DNA of 58,616 nt from Pleurotus ostreatus/Saccharomyces cerevisiae fusant (lineage: Eukaryota > Opisthokonta). The stretch lies in NCBI GenBank assembly GCA_024196135.1, contig JAMQCK010000122.1:1-58616 (forward strand), read 5' to 3'. Positions within the stretch are counted from its first letter, which is position 1; every line of letters begins with the position of its first letter. A program made the position numbers and the translations under genes. A model generated the notes under the pieces. It did not search any database. It had not been told where the DNA came from and saw nothing but the letters and a program-made list of their open reading frames with translations. Positions 46,200 through 58,081 of the stretch are shown here, one piece after another.

Positions 46200-46366
46200 G
46201 AGCGGACCTGGCTGTGCTTGCTCCTTGCTTCCGCCCCATTTGCCACTGCGTACTTGGACCCGTCGTCGCGCCGTCGAACGCCCCCGCCACCCCGACCTCG
46301 ACGCGTCCTTTGCTCAGTCGCGTGCATCTATCCCCCTTCGAGTGCTCAACCATCGTCTACTAACAG

Positions 46367-46479
46367 GTGAGTGGCTGGCAATGGTTGGCTGTCGGACGAC
46401 AACTGACAAGTGGCCGCCAACAGAACCATATAAATCGAGCGCCACGAACCATCAATCGCGTGTCCGTTAACTCTTCCAG
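46367..46479 (+). other. Probable 5' UTR intron
   Basis: ACAG/GTGAGTGG at 46366 and CTCTTCCAG at 46479 are good donor and acceptor sequences; the ATG follows 13 bases later. The 113-nt length is longer than the coding introns nearby. Confidence 0.5.
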
Positions 46480-46492
46480 TACCCTCATCGCC

Positions 46493-48447
46493 ATGTCCTC
46501 GCCAGCCTACTACATGCCGTCGGTACCCTCGCAGCGCACCCAGCGTCGCACTCCCGGATACCCACAACTGACTCCGTCCGTGACGCGCCCCAACATGACC
46601 TCTGCGACGCGCTCCAACATGGTCCATGCTAAGCTGCCCAACATGACCTCCCTCACGCGCCCCGACACAAAGTCCACGACCTCGCTCCCGAGTCTGTCGT
46701 ACCAACCGTCGTACATGAGCACCCTCTACAAGCCGTCGAAGGGCAACGCGCTCTACCGCGCGCCCTCGGGGCAGCTGTACCGCGCGCCCTCGGGGCACCT
46801 TTACCGGGCTAACAAGGCTTACGTGCCGGCCAACAAAACCAACAAAGGGTACGCGCCGCCGCGCATGGTGAAGATGCACGGCCGCTCACCCTACATCAGC
46901 GGCTCACCCTACATCAGTGGCTCGCCCTACCTCGACACCAACGGCCTCCCCCTCGCTGCCGGCTCGCCCTACGCCGCCAATATCCCGCTCGCGCCAGCCC
47001 TGCTTAACATCTTCGCCGACAAGGCCGTCAAGCCTGCCAACTACAACACGTCCAACCCCTCCACCGACAAGGCCGTTGATCCTGCTAGCTACAACACCTC
47101 AAAGCTCACCGACAATGCTGTCAAGCCTGTCACCGAAGACAGCTACGCGTCCAAGCCCTCCACCGACAACACCGCCTCGCAGCCCACCTCCTTCATCGTC
47201 ACGCGCCGGCCGCAATACCCGAGGTCGGAGGGGTATTATTCGGATGAGGAGGAGGAGGAAGGACTGTCGAGCGAGGAAGAGGGCTCGCCCGCGTCGTCGT
47301 CGAGCGGGGAGGTCTTTTCGTCGCCGGCGTCGTCGAGCGAGGAGTTTTTCTCGGCGAGTGAGGATGAGGGGGTTTGTTCTTCCGCGTCGTCGGCGAAAGC
47401 CTTCAGCGTGTCGCGGGTCTCGCCGGCTTCCATTCGCGTCTCGCGGGCCTCCTCCCTCGTCTCGCGGGCCTCCAACTACGTCCCGCTCAACGACGCCGCG
47501 CTCATCGCCTCCCCTGACGACCACCTCATCGCCTTCGGGGATGACTACCTCTCGTTGACCGAGGACGACGCGAGCATGCCGACGAAGGACGACGATGACC
47601 GTTCCAGCCCCGAGGACGAACGCAGTGACTCTGAGGACAAACGCAGTGACTCTGAGGACGAGCGCTGTGAATCTGAGGACGGGCGCACCGACTCCGAGGA
47701 GCTCACTGACCCAAAGGAGGACGAGCGCCATCGACGCGAATTAAAGCACCTCGCCATGGCGGTCGAGCACGTCCGCCAGAGCCGGCTCGACGCACGTTTT
47801 GAGGAAGCCGCCAAGCGCGGCTCGCGCGTCGTGCCCGCGATGTGCGCGGGGCGCGCGCCGTCGGCGAAAAACCTGCCCAAGGGCGAGGTGCGCACCGCGA
47901 TGGTGGCGTTCATCGCGGCGAGGGGTGAGGGGCGGGCAGTGGGTCGCGGCCCTGGTGGTGAGGCGGAGAGGTACAAGAAGGTCGACGCGAGGAATGACGA
48001 GAAGTTCTCGTACTCCAAGTTTGCTCAGGTCAGTTGTTCCTCTATTTCTCATTCCAATACAGTCGCTCACCCACCCTCCAGCTCCACGCCCAGCGCGCCC
48101 GCCTCGACCACCTCCAGCGCGCCAGCGCCAAGCCGCACTCGCCCGTCTACGAGCAGCACAAGGCATCGCACGCCGAGTACGTCCAGCGCCGCGCCCTCTT
48201 CGCCCAGCTCGCGCACCTCGAGGGCCGTAACCTGCCGGGCGCTCCTGTCCGCCACCAGCCCGCCCACCCCGACGCCGCTTACATCTCCCCGCGCGACCTC
48301 GCGCTGCAGGGCCCGCCGCCGGTCTCGCGCGCGCAGATCGAGTGGGAGGTGCGCGAGGGCGGGCCGGGCGCGGAGGCGTACCGCACGGCGATGTGGGTGC
48401 AGTACCAGCAGGCGAGGGCGCGGGATGCGATGGCGGGTGGGGCTTGA
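46493..48447 (+). CDS. Low-complexity protein with conserved C-terminal helical region, function unknown
   Basis: Two exons, 46493-48028 and 48082-48447, give 633 aa. The N-terminal 170 residues are Tyr/Ser/Pro-rich with short repeats (NMTSATR; LYRAPSG twice; SPYISG three times). The middle is acidic and Ser-rich (GYYSDEEEEEGLSSEEEG; DERSDSEDKRSDSEDE). From about 420 the protein looks ordered and helical: RRELKHLAMAVEHVRQSRLD, LPKGEVRTAMVAFIAARGE, and after the intron QRARLDHLQRASAKPHSPVY, QIEWEVREGG and MWVQYQQARAR. Tyr/Ser-rich repeats of this sort occur in phase-separating proteins, but that is only an analogy. No signal peptide or membrane segment. The TATA box and 5' UTR intron suggest regulated, possibly strong expression. 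Confidence 0.7.
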
Positions 48448-49199
48448 GGGGCGAATGGGTCACGGCCGAAAACCTTGGTAATCCTCGACGCGGAAAGCCC
48501 TCGAAAATGATCAAAGACGACCACGGGCCCCGATACATGCGCTCTCGGCGCCGCGTGGATGGCGGTGCGAGACGCCATGTTCGGAGGACGCTGAAGATGG
48601 TGAAGAGCGTCGTATAGAAGGCGGCGGCGGAGAACGCGGAGCAAAGCCAGGAATCTGATTCCTGGCGCAAAGTTTATGACCCTAATAACGATCTTTCTCT
48701 CTCTTCTTGGATCCGGATCTCACTTTCTCGCTCCCATTGTACATTTATTATGCATCCCTCTCCCATAGCCCCGGACCCTAACGCATTAAAACCCCACATA
48801 TATTACTAGCTACTGTCTGTTGTCTGTTGTCTGTTGTCCCGTCTGTCTGCTTGATACCTAGCCTCACAAAAGCTGGAACTCACTCGTTATCTATCTGTCT
48901 GTTGTCTTGGAATAGTAACAATGCTGGGCGCAGTGCGCCCTGGAATCTGCGATGCGTGATTTACTCAGGAAGTTCGACCTCAACACCGGTAAAGCGTCTT
49001 TCGCGATTGCTTTGAGACCCAGTGAAAGACTACAAATGCTTAAATCAGGCTCGAGTCGTTCACACTGTTCGAGGCCACACAAGATGGCTTTTGCGCGCTG
49101 AAGCAACTATGGATACAAGTGAGTATACTACGCGTCCCTCTTCTCCTCGTGAGTACATCCTCATCTACGCTCTCTAACCTCAACATGATCCTACTACCA
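48448..49199. other. Convergent 3' intergenic region
   Basis: Between the 3' ends of the low-complexity gene and CCT8. A short TCTGTTG microsatellite lies at about 48813-48840. No gene supported. Confidence 0.45.
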
Positions 49200-51605
49200 C
49201 TAGTCCTCATCCCAGTTGCCCGCCTGCTGCGGCACCTTCGGGCCGCCCGCAGGCTTGCTCATGATGATGCTGTCGACGCTGAGCACGCTGACAGCGGCCT
49301 CGGTCGCTAGACGCAGGGCCCACGCCTTGGCGGCGAGCGCGTCGAGGATGCCCGCCTGCGCGGCGGGGAGGGTGCCGTCGGACTCGGCCTGGAGAGGTGT
49401 GTCAGGAACATGCCGACGTCGAAGAGATCGAGTTCTACTCACCTCGACATCCACGCCCCACTCCTCGCCGCCCTCCGCCTCGTGCTTTGCCCACAACTTG
49501 CTCACCACCTCGTTCCCCGCGCGCCCGCCCATCGCGTTCTCCGCCAGCGCGCGCGGCACCGCTTCCAGGGCTTGCGCGTACCTCCTCACCGCGTGCTGCG
49601 CTAGCCCGCGGATTCCCGCGCCGTACACGTCCACCCTCCTCGCCAGCTCAAGCTCCGACGCACCCGCACCCGGGACTAACCGACCGTCCTTCAACAGCGC
49701 CTTCAACACATTCACGCCGTCGTCAACGGCGCGCTCGAGGTCGTCAAGTCGGTTCGCGGTCGCGCCGCGCAGGAGCACCGTCGCGGTCCTCGTCGGCTCG
49801 CCCTTACCGTCGGGCTTGAAGCCAGGGTCACCAGGCCCAAGCTGGCGCACGACAGTGACACGATCGCCACCAATTTCTTTGGTCTCGAAGACGTCGGCGT
49901 GGCCAGCCTCTTCAGCGGTGGGGGCACCGAGGCGCGCAAGCGGGGTCGCGCCGACGACGCGGCACAGACGGCGAAGATCGAATTTGGAGAGGACCTTGAG
50001 GACGGCGATGTTGTAGCGGTTGAGGTAGTGGAGGGCGAGGTCGCCGACGGTAGAGCCGGCGACGACTACGCGGACGCCGGCGTCGGCGATCTCTTTAATG
50101 ATCTGAGGGGAGTCGTTAGTTCGTGAACAATACCAGGTTTGTGATAAAGAGGTGGGGGAGGGGTGTACGGTGCATGAGGAGCATGGAGGACGCACCTTCT
50201 CGAGCTGCTCCTCCTCGCCCCGGGTGAAGTTGAGCATCTCGTTCGCATTCTTCAAGAGCACCGTGCCCTTCGTCTCTGTTTGCGAAATGTCCACGCCGGA
50301 GGTGTAGACGGCGACCTTTGCATTCTCGACCTTCTTGACGGAGCCTGCGATGCGTGATCAGTACACCAGCAAGGACCTGACATGGGTGAAGGGGTTTCCA
50401 TGACAAGTAGAGGGAGGATGGGGTCTCCATGACAGCTGATTGCAAAAAGATAGACGCCCCCAATAAAGACGCTGAGCTCGCGAGGCGAATCTGAACGCCC
50501 TTCGCATCAAGGTGAACGTGCAGCACGTGGGGGCGCGCCTGTTGTTCCCTCGCAGATAGTCGAGAGGCGCATCTGGCATGATATCTCGCGTGGGTGTGCG
50601 GAACGGTCGAGGGACGGGGGACGGGGGTCTATCGCTTTGCAGAACATAGAAGAGATGGATTGGAGGAGCGAGCGCGTTCGAGATCCGGGGGAAGTGACGT
50701 CTGCACAATTACGCACCTTCTGGCTCACGACCAAAGACCATGCCCTGGACGACCGTGCTGTTGTTCAGGCTGCTGCCCATGATCTTCACGACGCGCACAT
50801 TGTCGACGTTGAAGTTCTTCGGGTTCGGGGGCATCACGGCCAAGCACGCCTCTGCGACGAGCGCCGCGAGCTTGTCCTCGACGCCGTACTGCTTCGACGC
50901 GATCGCGGGCCGGAGGGCAGTAGCAAGGGATGAGGTGGTCAGTGGGGAAGGGAGGGTCTTGACGGAGAGTTCTGGGGGGAGGTTAATCGGTGGGCATGGA
51001 TGCGCTGCGCGACACGCACTCTCGAGCTCCTCCTGCGCCTTGACGGACGCCATCTCGTACCCCTTGATGATCTCGCTCGGGTGGAGGCCGAGAATGAGCA
51101 GCTGCTCGGCCTTCTTGAGCAGCTCGCCCGCGAAGATGATGACCTCGTTCGTCGCGTCGCCCATCTGTGCGCGTGTGAGGCTGGGTGTGCGCGGTCGCGA
51201 TCGACGCGTGCGGGGGGACGCACCTCCGCTTCCTGGGCTTGCGAGGCCATGACGAGGAGCTTCGCGGCTGGATGGACGACCTCGATCTCGCGAATGATCG
51301 TGGCGGCATCGGAGGTGACGAAGAGGCGGCCGAGATGGTTGATGATCAGCTTGTTGCGGCCTGGCGAGATGTCAGCGCATATTCACTTGCGGAGGGCTAC
51401 ACCACGCACCATTGGGACCGAAACTTGTCCTGACGAGGTCGGAGAGCTCAGCTACTGCCTGGATATTGCGCAGAACCGCGTCGTCGAGTCCTTGCAGGTG
51501 CTGCGCGTGCGTGAGCAAGAATCGCGATGCACAGCACAGTCTACGCACCTTGTACCCCTCCTTAAAGAGCTCTATGTTATTTGCTTTGGGGACCTTGAGC
51601 GACAT
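49200..51605 (-). CDS. CCT8: CCT8, T-complex chaperonin theta subunit
   Basis: Subunit of the cytosolic TRiC/CCT ring that folds actin, tubulin and other proteins. About eight exons. Starts MSLKVPKANNIELFKEGYK, then HLQGLDDAVLRNIQAVAEL, TSFGPNG (nucleotide-binding loop), KLIINHLGRLFVTSDAATI, MGDATNEVIIFAGELL (variant of the GDGT ATPase motif with GDAT), later VKKVENAKVAVY, GTVLLKNANEML, VVVAGSTVGDLALHYLNRY and GAGASELELARR, ending MSKPAGGPKVPQQAGNWDED. The start and theta-specific words distinguish it from other CCT subunits. The intron at about 50716-50347 is some 370 nt, far longer than its neighbours. GDAT for the usual GDGT is visible and worth noting. Confidence 0.88.
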
Positions 51606-51807
51606 CTTGAACGCGCAGGATGGACGAAAAAGACAAGACGCGTATGCTGTCCGATCGCGCGGGATTGATCGCTAGCGCCCACGAGTTCAAATCCCTCGGG
51701 ATTCTGTGCGAGCAAGTACAGCGTCAGTGATTCGACTTTGCTCGGGTAACGACGAAAGCACACACCAGCGAGGAGTTGCTCTCTGTAGAAGAGAATGTCA
51801 AAAAGAT

Positions 51808-51894
51808 AGCCCACCGCGAGGGTCGAACTCGCAGCCTTCAGATTCCGCCTAGTCAGTAAGAGTCTGACGCTCTATCCGATTGAGCTAGGCGGGC
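51808..51894 (-). tRNA. tRNA-Lys(CUU) with 13-nt intron
   Basis: Identical in mature sequence and intron to the copy at 33763. It lies about 200 bases upstream of the CCT8 start on the same strand. Confidence 0.9.
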
Positions 51895-51920
51895 GATACC
51901 AAGGCTTCCGTATGGTTGTA

Positions 51921-52557
51921 GATTTTGGACAAAATTCGTGGGTACTGACCCACGTCGAGACCCACGATTGCGTGAGGACCGTGACACTGTATCACCAATC
52001 TTCACGCACCCTGCGAATGCCCCGAGGCTCACGATAGTGACGCCCATCAGGTGAAAACGGATCAACGCCGCTTATCTCGCATCGGGACTTGCCGGTCCCG
52101 GGTTGGGCGACATCCTCTGCGGCCATGTAGTACAAAAAATGCGAAAGATCGCGTACCTGCATATATATCTGAGATGAACTGCCCCTTCGAAGGCTTTATC
52201 ATTTTGAAGTCAGAGGACAGCCCGTGTAAATGGTAACAGACGATTGACCCGTCTGCGCACGTGTCAGATAACACGGCGATAAGATCAGCGGCAAACTTCG
52301 GCACGGAGATAGCGAGACTCAAGGGCATAACACACGGGTGACACCCACTCAGGTTCCTCACGCACTTCGCGACCCACGTTTTGTCACGCCAACTCGCGTC
52401 GCATGATACTCACGCACCGAGTGAGTCTGAGGTGCGTGAGCTCTCACGCAAAAAACCTGCCTTTTCAACGTTCGTCACGCAAAAACGTAACGAAATCGTG
52501 ACTTTTCACGCGTTTTTGTGCGTGAGGAAGGCACGCCGGTGAATTTTGTCCAGGATC
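51921..52557. mobile_element. MITE-like element with TA target duplication
   Basis: Left end TA/GATTTTGGACAAAATTC and right end GAATTTTGTCCAGGATC/TA are 17-bp terminal inverted repeats with two mismatches, flanked by TA as for Tc1/mariner-type insertions. The 637-bp interior has no transposase but about ten copies of TCACGC(A) in both orientations, including a 10-bp palindrome CTCACGCACC...GGTGCGTGAG at 52411-52440. Such subterminal motifs often bind transposase. It is non-autonomous if mobile at all. Confidence 0.65.
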
Positions 52558-53565
52558 TACAGTGATAGCTTCCGCCAAATATTGTGTGATTCGCTTGCCT
52601 CAGTCCGGAAAGCTGTCGTGCGCCAGAAGTGCAGCAGGATCGAGTGAGGCTCGGATGGTGGTAAAGGGCAAGAGGCGAATGATACGAAGATGCGATATAT
52701 GACGCACTGGTCCAAGCGGTGTACGGCGAAGGCCGGAAGCCCACGAAGTCCCACACTTCACTTTCTCTCTTTCTTTCGACCTCGTGTAAAGTCAATGGAC
52801 GTCGAGAAATCCGAGGGGAGCGCTATTACGAAGTCCTTCGGTGGACAATGCCCAGGAGAACGAGCCACATGGGCCCTGAGTTGCCTTTCGCGGGTCGAAC
52901 AACCTACGTCTCTGATTTGGGTTTGTCTGCCGCGCCCTGCCCCTGCCAATCTCGGTACTCTCTCGCTGATGGCTATATACTATGGCGCTTACATTCTGCT
53001 CCCGTATTCGATCTATCTCTGCGCTCTTGCTTGATGCGATTCGCCGCGTGTGCTCTTCTATCCGTCTCCTGCGCTTTCGCTAGCACGAACCTGCTTTCGG
53101 CATCTAATCCTCCACCCGCTCTTCGTTCATTGAACACGTTCGTCCTCTGCGCACTCGTTATCCTGCTCCCCGGCCTGCAACGTCCAGGAAGGAGGCTGTT
53201 CAATGAGACCACATGCGCCAGCTTCTTGGCACTCTGTTTATTCGTGCTTAACCCATCAAATTCTACGTCCAGCATTTGCGGCTTGTCTACCATCAAGCTC
53301 TTTGCCTCTGTGTAGCATCTCTGTACTATGATATTCCCCTGGTGCTTAGTACGTGCGACCTTAATCCATTACCCACCCGCGCTCGGATGTGCGGGATGAT
53401 ATTCTCCGAGAACTGTCGTCCATCCGAAGTTGCCGACGCATCGCTCTTTGAAGCTGGCGTTACGCGGCGGCTCACTCATTTACTGCAAGAGCACTGATTG
53501 CCTTGGTGTCGTCATCTTCGTGCTGAATGCGTCTTACAGACACTAGCACATACCCCGCACCCTAA
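52558..53565. other. Intergenic region, no confident gene
   Basis: A forward frame at 52719-53315 includes MRFAACALLSVSCAFA (from 53037), which resembles a signal peptide, followed by a second hydrophobic segment. There is no family support and no splice structure, so it is not called as a gene. Confidence 0.3.
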
Positions 53566-53569
53566 TGCT

Positions 53570-54330
53570 GACGCGACGATGCGTACCTACACTGGTCCAG
53601 TGATTGATGTATAGGTGCGTCGATAACGGCTTGTAGACACGACACAGGAAGTATAGATCCCGCCCTACATCGCAATTGCATGTTCCAGTGCCGCATACGC
53701 GATGCGGCATCCTCGTTGAGCACCATGCTTTCCAGCGGTACCCTCCCTGCTTTCGTTCGCTCATCCACGTTGTACGCGTACAGGACGAGTGGCACATCCG
53801 TATACACCCCCATACTCCCGTGAGTTACGCAGCCCCCGAGCTATCCACTCCACTGAATACCCACTACGCGCCGACAAACGCGCATCTGCTTGCGCGGCGA
53901 TGATGAAGAGCAGCGTCTCGTAAGGCTCCGAAAGCCGCTCCAGAGGTTGAGTTTGGGGAATTAGATGTCGACGAGTCAAAGGGATCTCGTGAGGGCATGG
54001 AGGAGGACCGAGGTGGGCGTCGAAGGCGGGCATTGAGAACGAACTGAACGTCGATAGACTGCGCTTGATCCCTCGCTTACTACGAATCTTCGTCAGCTCG
54101 CCCGCTCCCCCGCCGTCCCCAACGAATATCCAGGTAAGCACTTCTGGCCAAAATCCAGCCGTCGGATATACGCCTGAGATAGGTGTTTATGACCCTCGGC
54201 AACCTCCGCCAACAAAGGGTAATCCCAAAAAGGCATGCGGTGGCACCCACGCGGCCCCCGTGATGACCAAAATCGGCGGATGCGACGCGACGGACGATGT
54301 GCTCGAACCGATCATCCAATCCCCGCCATG
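53570..54330 (-). CDS. Possible hypothetical gene, exon structure uncertain
   Basis: Minus-strand pieces look protein-like: VITGAAWVPPHAFLGLPFVG, then WPEVLTWIFVGDGGGAGEL and TKIRSKRGIKRSLSTFSS, then PYETLLFIIAAQADARLSA and YTDVPLVLYAYNVDERTKAG with VPLESMVLNEDA. They lie in different frames and need short introns (for example one ending CCTATCTCAG near 54190). I do not recognise a family and could not find a convincing start, so this may be a decayed gene. Confidence 0.3.
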
Positions 54331-54536
54331 ACGTGCCTAGGCGCTAAAAAGAGACGCAGACAAGGCTTGTTCTCGACGCTCATCTTGTTCGAGGCTAGAC
54401 GCGAAGCTTGAGGTTCCCTGAGGAGGGAAGGCTGCAGCAGACGCGGACGACGGACGACGGACGGCTCCGAGTAAGGACCCCTAACGGAGAGGACGGACGA
54501 ACGACTAGACCGGGCAAGACACAACACGACACGAGG

Positions 54537-57091
54537 ATGTCCGCAGACCATGCGCACGACGCGGGGCATGGCGCCCCTACGCACGACCTTGAGAAGAAGA
54601 GGACGCGCGCGAGCTCCGAGGGCCATGCCGTAGGACACGACCAGCCGCCCCCTCCGCTACCCAGCTTGGCGATGGGGATTGCGCTAACGGCCGTATGCAC
54701 GACGGCGATGACAGTCAATGTGCGTAGTCAAACCAGTTTGCTAGTGCATGAACTGACATGGCGTGCCCTAGATCTCGAACATAAACGCCGTCGCGATCGC
54801 GCTGCCTACGATCGGGGAAGACCTGGGGATTCCGGAGGATCAGCTGCAGTGGATGACCAACGCGTATGCGTTGAGCTCGGTGCGTGATACATTGACTGGC
54901 TTGTATATGCGCTGACGAGGGTATAGGGATGCCTACTACTGATGTTCGGGAGGATAGCGGATGTGTATGGGCGGAAGAAAACGTTCCTGGCAGGGGCGGC
55001 TTGGCTATTCGCTTTCGGGCTGGGCTGTGGGTTCTGTAATGGTGCGTGCTCGCCTTCATGAACAAGGACCTCTTCTGATATGCGCTTACAGACGCGGTCA
55101 CGCTCGAGATCCTACGAGGCTTCCAAGGTGCAGGCGGTGCAGCCACCATTCCCGCCGCCGTACGTCCTAGCATGCTTCCTTGCATGCGTTCTTACATGCG
55201 TCCCTACATGCGTGCTGACATGCGTCCCCCAGCTCGGCATTCTCGCGCACGCATTCCCCCCATCCAGAGCGCGCTCGATCGCCTTCGCCACATTCGCGGC
55301 CGGCGCTCCCGTTGGCGGTGTCCTTGGCACCCTCGTTGGTGGCGCGGTTACCCAATATACAAAGTACGCCCGACATCTCGCCTCTGCTTCCGCTCTTCGC
55401 TGACTCTTCCTTCTCCCCATCTCCCTCACCTCGCTCCCTCTCACCCTTGTTTAATCCACATCCTCCTGATCTCCCCACTCCTTCCCACCTCACTAGCCCA
55501 ACCTGGCGCTCCGCCTTCTACTTTACCGCCGCCCTTTCCGGGGGCACCTTCGCCGGCGGCCTCATCGCCATCCCGCGCGACCCGCCCTCGACGGAGAAGG
55601 ACCGGCGCGTGGACTGGCTCGGCGCGTTCCTCGTCACGGCCGGGTTGACGTTTATTATCTTTATTTTGGCACAGGGCGAGATTGCGGAGCCGGCGCAGTG
55701 GGGGACGGGATGTGAGTGGTTTTCCTTGTTTTCTCTTCGAAAGTGTTGGATGGTGACGTTGGTGGTTGGTCGTGTGTCGGTGGTGAATGGGTGGAGGAAA
55801 GGGGAGAGACGAGGAGCTGACTCGCATTGCAGACATTATCGCGCTGCTCATCGTCGGCGTATTCCTCGTGGGCGTGTTCTTGTGCTGGCAGTGGTGAGTG
55901 CGATGGTTATATACGTCTCTGCGAAGCTATCGTCGGCCTATGACTTCACGAAGAAGCTGACTGACGACGAGCATGCTGAATAACGACGCGCATACTGACC
56001 CGACGCGCATACTGACCGACGATTCACAGGTACCTCGAGCGCATCCAGGACAACCCGAACGCGCCGTACTCCGTTTGGACGCCCCCGCCGCTCATGCGCC
56101 CGTCTCTTTTTGCGCGCGCGAGGGGGCGGTACGGTGTGCAGATGCTCATCGCGTTCCTCAATTGGTGTGTGTTTATGGGGTGGCAGTTTTGGGCGCAGGT
56201 GAGTGGTTTGAATTTGAGTTGCGGCCTTCGTTCGCGCCGCTGAGTACGTAGGACAATCGAGCTGACGCTCATTCTCTCAGCTCTTCTACCAGAACTACCA
56301 AGGCTACGGACCGATGCTCGCCGGCATTCGCTTCATTCCGATGTTCGTGACGGGCGTGTTGTGCAATGTCTTTATCGCGCAGTTCGTCGCGCATATCAGC
56401 TTGGTGTGGCTCATGTGTACGTCGTCGTGTTCTTTCCTCCAATCCCGCTCTTCCCCATCCTCTCGCCCTCCTAACGTCTACCATCTACCGTACCTCTTTA
56501 CCATGCTCACACAACGCACTCACACTCCTCCATAGTATCCGGCACCCTCATCACCTCCGTCGCCGCCCTCCTCTTCGGGCTTATCGACCCGAACGCGCCC
56601 TACTGGGCCTTCGGCTTCCCCGCCGCCATCACTTCTGTCTTCGGCGCGGACTTTGTGTTCGCGGCGGGCACGCTGTTCATCGCGAAGATCTCGAAGCCAC
56701 ACGAGCAGAGCGTGAGCGGGGGGCTGTTCCAGACGATGATTCAGGTGAGTGTGGGCGCGCGTTGATCGTTTGGCGGGACGAGACGGGGACGAACGAGACG
56801 CTTACGCTTACGCAGCTCGGCACCTCGATGGGCATCGCCGTCTCCACCGTTGTCTTCGACAATGTGCAGAAGATGTCGGGCAAGACGCCGCTGGACGCGT
56901 ATCAAGCCGCACAGTGGACAGCCTTCGGCTTCGGCGCGCTGGCGAGCATTCTCGCGTTTACCTTCCTGCGCGGCGTGGGCGTCGTGGGGCATAAAGAGGA
57001 GAAGGCGGCATCTGAAAGCACGGACGAGGAGCGGACGGCGGTCAGGGACGTTGAGGTGGGTGAGGGGAAAAGGGAAGAAGCGCACGTTTAG
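54537..57091 (+). CDS. MFS transporter, 14-TM DHA2-type
   Basis: Proton-coupled exporter-like membrane protein, plasma or vacuolar membrane. Eleven exons keep frame: 54537-54719, 54772-54879, 54927-55041, 55092-55159, 55233-55363, 55497-55711, 55833-55893, 56030-56198, 56281-56416, 56536-56744, 56816-57091; about 556 aa. A hydrophilic N-terminus (HDLEKKRTRASSEGH) precedes TM1. TM1-2 loop: IALPTIGEDLGIPEDQLQW; motif A: LLLMFGRIADVYGRKKTFL; TM4: ILRGFQGAGGAATIPAALG; motif C-like TM5: FAAGAPVGGVLGTLVGG. The order of helices and the extra pair in the middle fit the 14-spanner drug:H+ antiporter branch. The C-terminus is acidic and cytosolic. The substrate cannot be inferred. Introns 4 and 7 contain short tandem repeats. 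Confidence 0.88.
55168..55229 (+). repeat. 12-bp minisatellite in MFS intron 4
   Basis: Five copies of a CATGCGTCCTTA-like unit fill the 73-nt intron 55160-55232 almost from donor to acceptor. Confidence 0.8.
55981..56024 (+). repeat. Short tandem repeat in MFS intron 7
   Basis: GACGCGCATACTGACC occurs twice in tandem with a partial third copy, close to the acceptor of the intron 55894-56029. Confidence 0.65.
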
Positions 57092-58081
57092 CGGACTGGC
57101 TGTGACTGATCAGGTAAGTGAGGGTGTTTGTGCGAGGCTATCAGTGGTGCTCATGGTGTCTTCGTACAGGACTCGTGCACGCTGATAGACTAGACTTATT
57201 GGGCACTACTGTAATGGTACAGACGACGCAATGGAGTTCAACCTCGGATTCACTATGAAGAGGCGGGATCCGCGGAGACTGGACGCGCGCAAAAGTCGAA
57301 GCCGCGGTAATATGGACGCGGTGAAGACGCAGGCAGGCTGAGGTCATGCGTCTCGCTTATCCAAGCTCAAGATTACCCAAGCAGTGCACCTTGGATCAGC
57401 GGACGCATGACAAGCGTCGTAAGAACTCGACTCGTCCATTGTGACCATCTTTGCAGCAGCCCTCAGATCAGCTGGCGGGTCAACTCTTCCCCCTCTGCTG
57501 CCCCGCTCTTCCTCCTATTCCGCCTGCTATCCAGAGGATAATGGGCAGCAACTCGTAGCGTACGTCCACACCGTACATCGCCTTTGCATAGTTGAATTGA
57601 TTGATGCCTCTGCAGCCATTGTTCTCGCTCGTTCCTCGACGTGAAGCTTCGCGGAGATGGCTCCGTCGTCTATCTTCGGGACTGTGTGAATCTCATCGCG
57701 ACGTCTATGTCATGGCTTCGCCCTTCTCACGCACGATCACTTATTCATGCCTCCGAGGTCCTTCTCCCGCAGATCATCATCGATGCCTGCGGCGAGGAAG
57801 CGGACATCCTCCTCACCCTCCCACGACGCCCGTCGGCGTCGCTCGCTCGAAGACGTCCCTGGCGATGAAGGGCATGCGCCGCTGTCCAACTCGCTTCCCG
57901 AAGTGCGACGCCGCCAGGGTGCGGCTGCGCGTGATCAAGGCGCGTACACGATGTTCCATTGCTGGACCCTCAGAAGCACTGACGTTGTGGGTCGCGTGCT
58001 GGGTAGTATAAGTACCTCGCCGCCGCGGTCGACCACAAGCTTTCCCTCGCTCCGCACGTCGTCCTGCGTACTTACGTCCCG
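57092..58081. other. Intergenic region between two forward genes
   Basis: No frame with recognisable features. It should contain the MFS terminator and the promoter of the oxygenase gene; I find no clear TATA box. Confidence 0.4.

Noticed and set aside
52719..53315. Secreted small protein of up to 198 codons
   Set aside because: A signal-peptide-like segment exists, but nothing else supports a gene and the region borders a mobile element.
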